DNA from: Mansonella perstans
Taxonomy: Eukaryota; Nematoda; Chromadorea; Rhabditida; Onchocercidae
Direction of reading: 5' to 3'
Assembly: GCA_037074765.1 (NCBI GenBank)
Contig: JBAMDO010000577.1
Span: 744,001 to 808,000 of the forward strand
Length of the DNA: 64,000 bases
The notes under the pieces were generated by a model, which was given only the letters and a program-made list of their open reading frames with translations, was not told the origin of the DNA and made no database searches. Shown in pieces: positions 63,131 to 64,000 of the stretch (position 1 is its first letter; the number at the start of each line of letters is the position of its first letter). The position numbers and the translations under genes were made by a program.

Positions 63131-64000
63131 CTACTGCATTTTTCCGGAAGCGTCGTCGTCTGTTGCATTTGTTGAAGAATGCCCGAACTGTGGATTTAAT
63201 TGCAACAGGTCTGAATGGAAATTTTTTAAAAGCTTCTGCCAAAAGTACTGAAGAAAAAAAAACCTTAAGAAAAGAAAAATGTCAAAGGAAAACTTGGCTT
63301 ATCATGTTTTCGATGTTTTGAAGAATATTATCATTCTATTTCAGGTAGACAAATGCAAAATTGCAAAACTAACTGTGCAATTTGCGACACTGACGCTCAT
63401 GTCTTTTCAGTTCTTCTCTACGCATGAATATTTGACGACAATATTCGCACTGAGTTTTAAGTTGATGTATTTTCTTGTGATTAGAATGTGCTGATTGTGC
63501 AGCGAATACTTTCCCACAACCGGGTTGTTTGCACTGATAACGAAATGGTTTTTTGTGCTCTGTCCTATGTTTTCTATTTTCCGTTAGATTCATCATTGTC
63601 GCAGTACATCCAGGATAAGGACAGTCATAATGCTTATCTGAAAAACTTCTGATATGACATTTAACTCTCTTATGATGGTTAAAAAATGTTCATTCTATTT
63701 CAGGCGGAGAAACGCATATTTGCAAAACTAACAAGGTAATTCGTGACTCTCATGCTGGTGTCTTCTCAAGCTACTATTTTGTGTGAAGTTCTTGGAACAG
63801 TTTTTGCATTGAAATTTAGATTGGTATTTCTTGTGTCTATAAAGTCCTTGTAAATTATTGAATATTCGGCCACAGTCGGATCCTTTGCATTCATAACGAA
63901 ATGGTTTTTGATGCCCTTTCCTGTGTTTTATATATTCACTTCTCTTTGTCATACTCGCAGTACATCCAGGATAAAAACAGTCATACTTATCTGAAAAATT
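63131..64000 (-). CDS. C2H2 zinc-finger protein with a tandemly duplicated three-finger exon (partial)
   Basis: A probable nucleic-acid-binding nuclear protein. Two minus-strand exons, 63733-63990 and 63374-63637, each encode three fingers and share one plan. Fingers of the second exon: C-PYPG-C...H-RTE-H, C-KQPG-C...H-KKI-H and C-EY-C...H-ERQ-C. Fingers of the first: C-FYPG-C...H-RKG-H, C-KGSD-C...H-KKY- (second His missing), and C-KN-C...H-QHES-H. Linkers read HKKPFRYQC and HQKPFRYEC. Both exons start after an ATTTTTCAG or GTTTTTCAG acceptor with two leftover bases and end at an A/T-GTTAGT donor with one, so each can be added or removed without shifting frame. A possible last exon (63247 leftward) follows a CTTCAG acceptor; its frame is ambiguous. 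More exons are expected to the right, outside the window. The start codon is not in view. Confidence 0.8.
63330..63995 (-). repeat. Tandem duplication, about 353 bp unit (zinc-finger exon plus intron)
   Basis: Unit borders repeat at 63637 and 63990. Matching non-coding parts include CATTCTATTTCAGG(T/C)(A/G)GA and TTGCAAAACTAAC in the plus reading, so the intron was copied with the exon. Divergence is higher in the coding part than in the intron edge, which suggests the duplication is not very recent. Confidence 0.82.

Overview
Organism. The window looks like nuclear DNA of a filarial nematode (Brugia, Wuchereria, Onchocerca, Loa or Dirofilaria type). It is strongly A+T-rich. Its genes are split into many short exons with TTTCAG-type acceptors, and conserved animal genes sit in long gene-poor DNA. 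It also carries a broken piece of a Wolbachia-type bacterial gene (argD) and a broken piece of a nematode mitochondrial gene (cox1). No genus can be fixed from sequence alone.

Left part (1-41.8 kb). The 5' half of an smg-1 gene (nonsense-mediated decay kinase) lies on the minus strand; 14 exons could be placed with consistent phase. An 11.4 kb gene-poor stretch with tandem repeats follows. Next is a complete 17-exon GABA-B receptor subunit 2 gene (gbb-2, about 803 aa) on the plus strand. Tail to tail with it is a divergent Na+/K+-ATPase beta-subunit gene on the minus strand. Head to head with that is an 8-exon RAB-2 gene (212 aa), then a 4-exon mitochondrial pyruvate carrier 2 gene (130 aa). 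Exon borders were found by reading both strands for conserved protein blocks and checking that splice phases add up.

Right part (41.8-64 kb). This is accessory, rearranged DNA. A dispersed repeat family occurs in direct and inverted copies. Embedded in it is a small family of short secreted-type proteins: one intact minus-strand gene (69 aa), one inverted copy with damaged start and frame, and one 3' remnant. Further right are the argD relic, the cox1 relic inside a duplicated module, a candidate coiled-coil gene with a myosin-rod-like first exon, and a C2H2 zinc-finger gene whose three-finger exon is tandemly duplicated.

How the genes relate. The core genes are unrelated in pathway (RNA surveillance, neurotransmission, ion pumping, vesicle traffic, mitochondrial metabolism) and give no sign of an operon. 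The part that looks least described is the short secreted-protein family and the repeat element that shares its upstream sequence.
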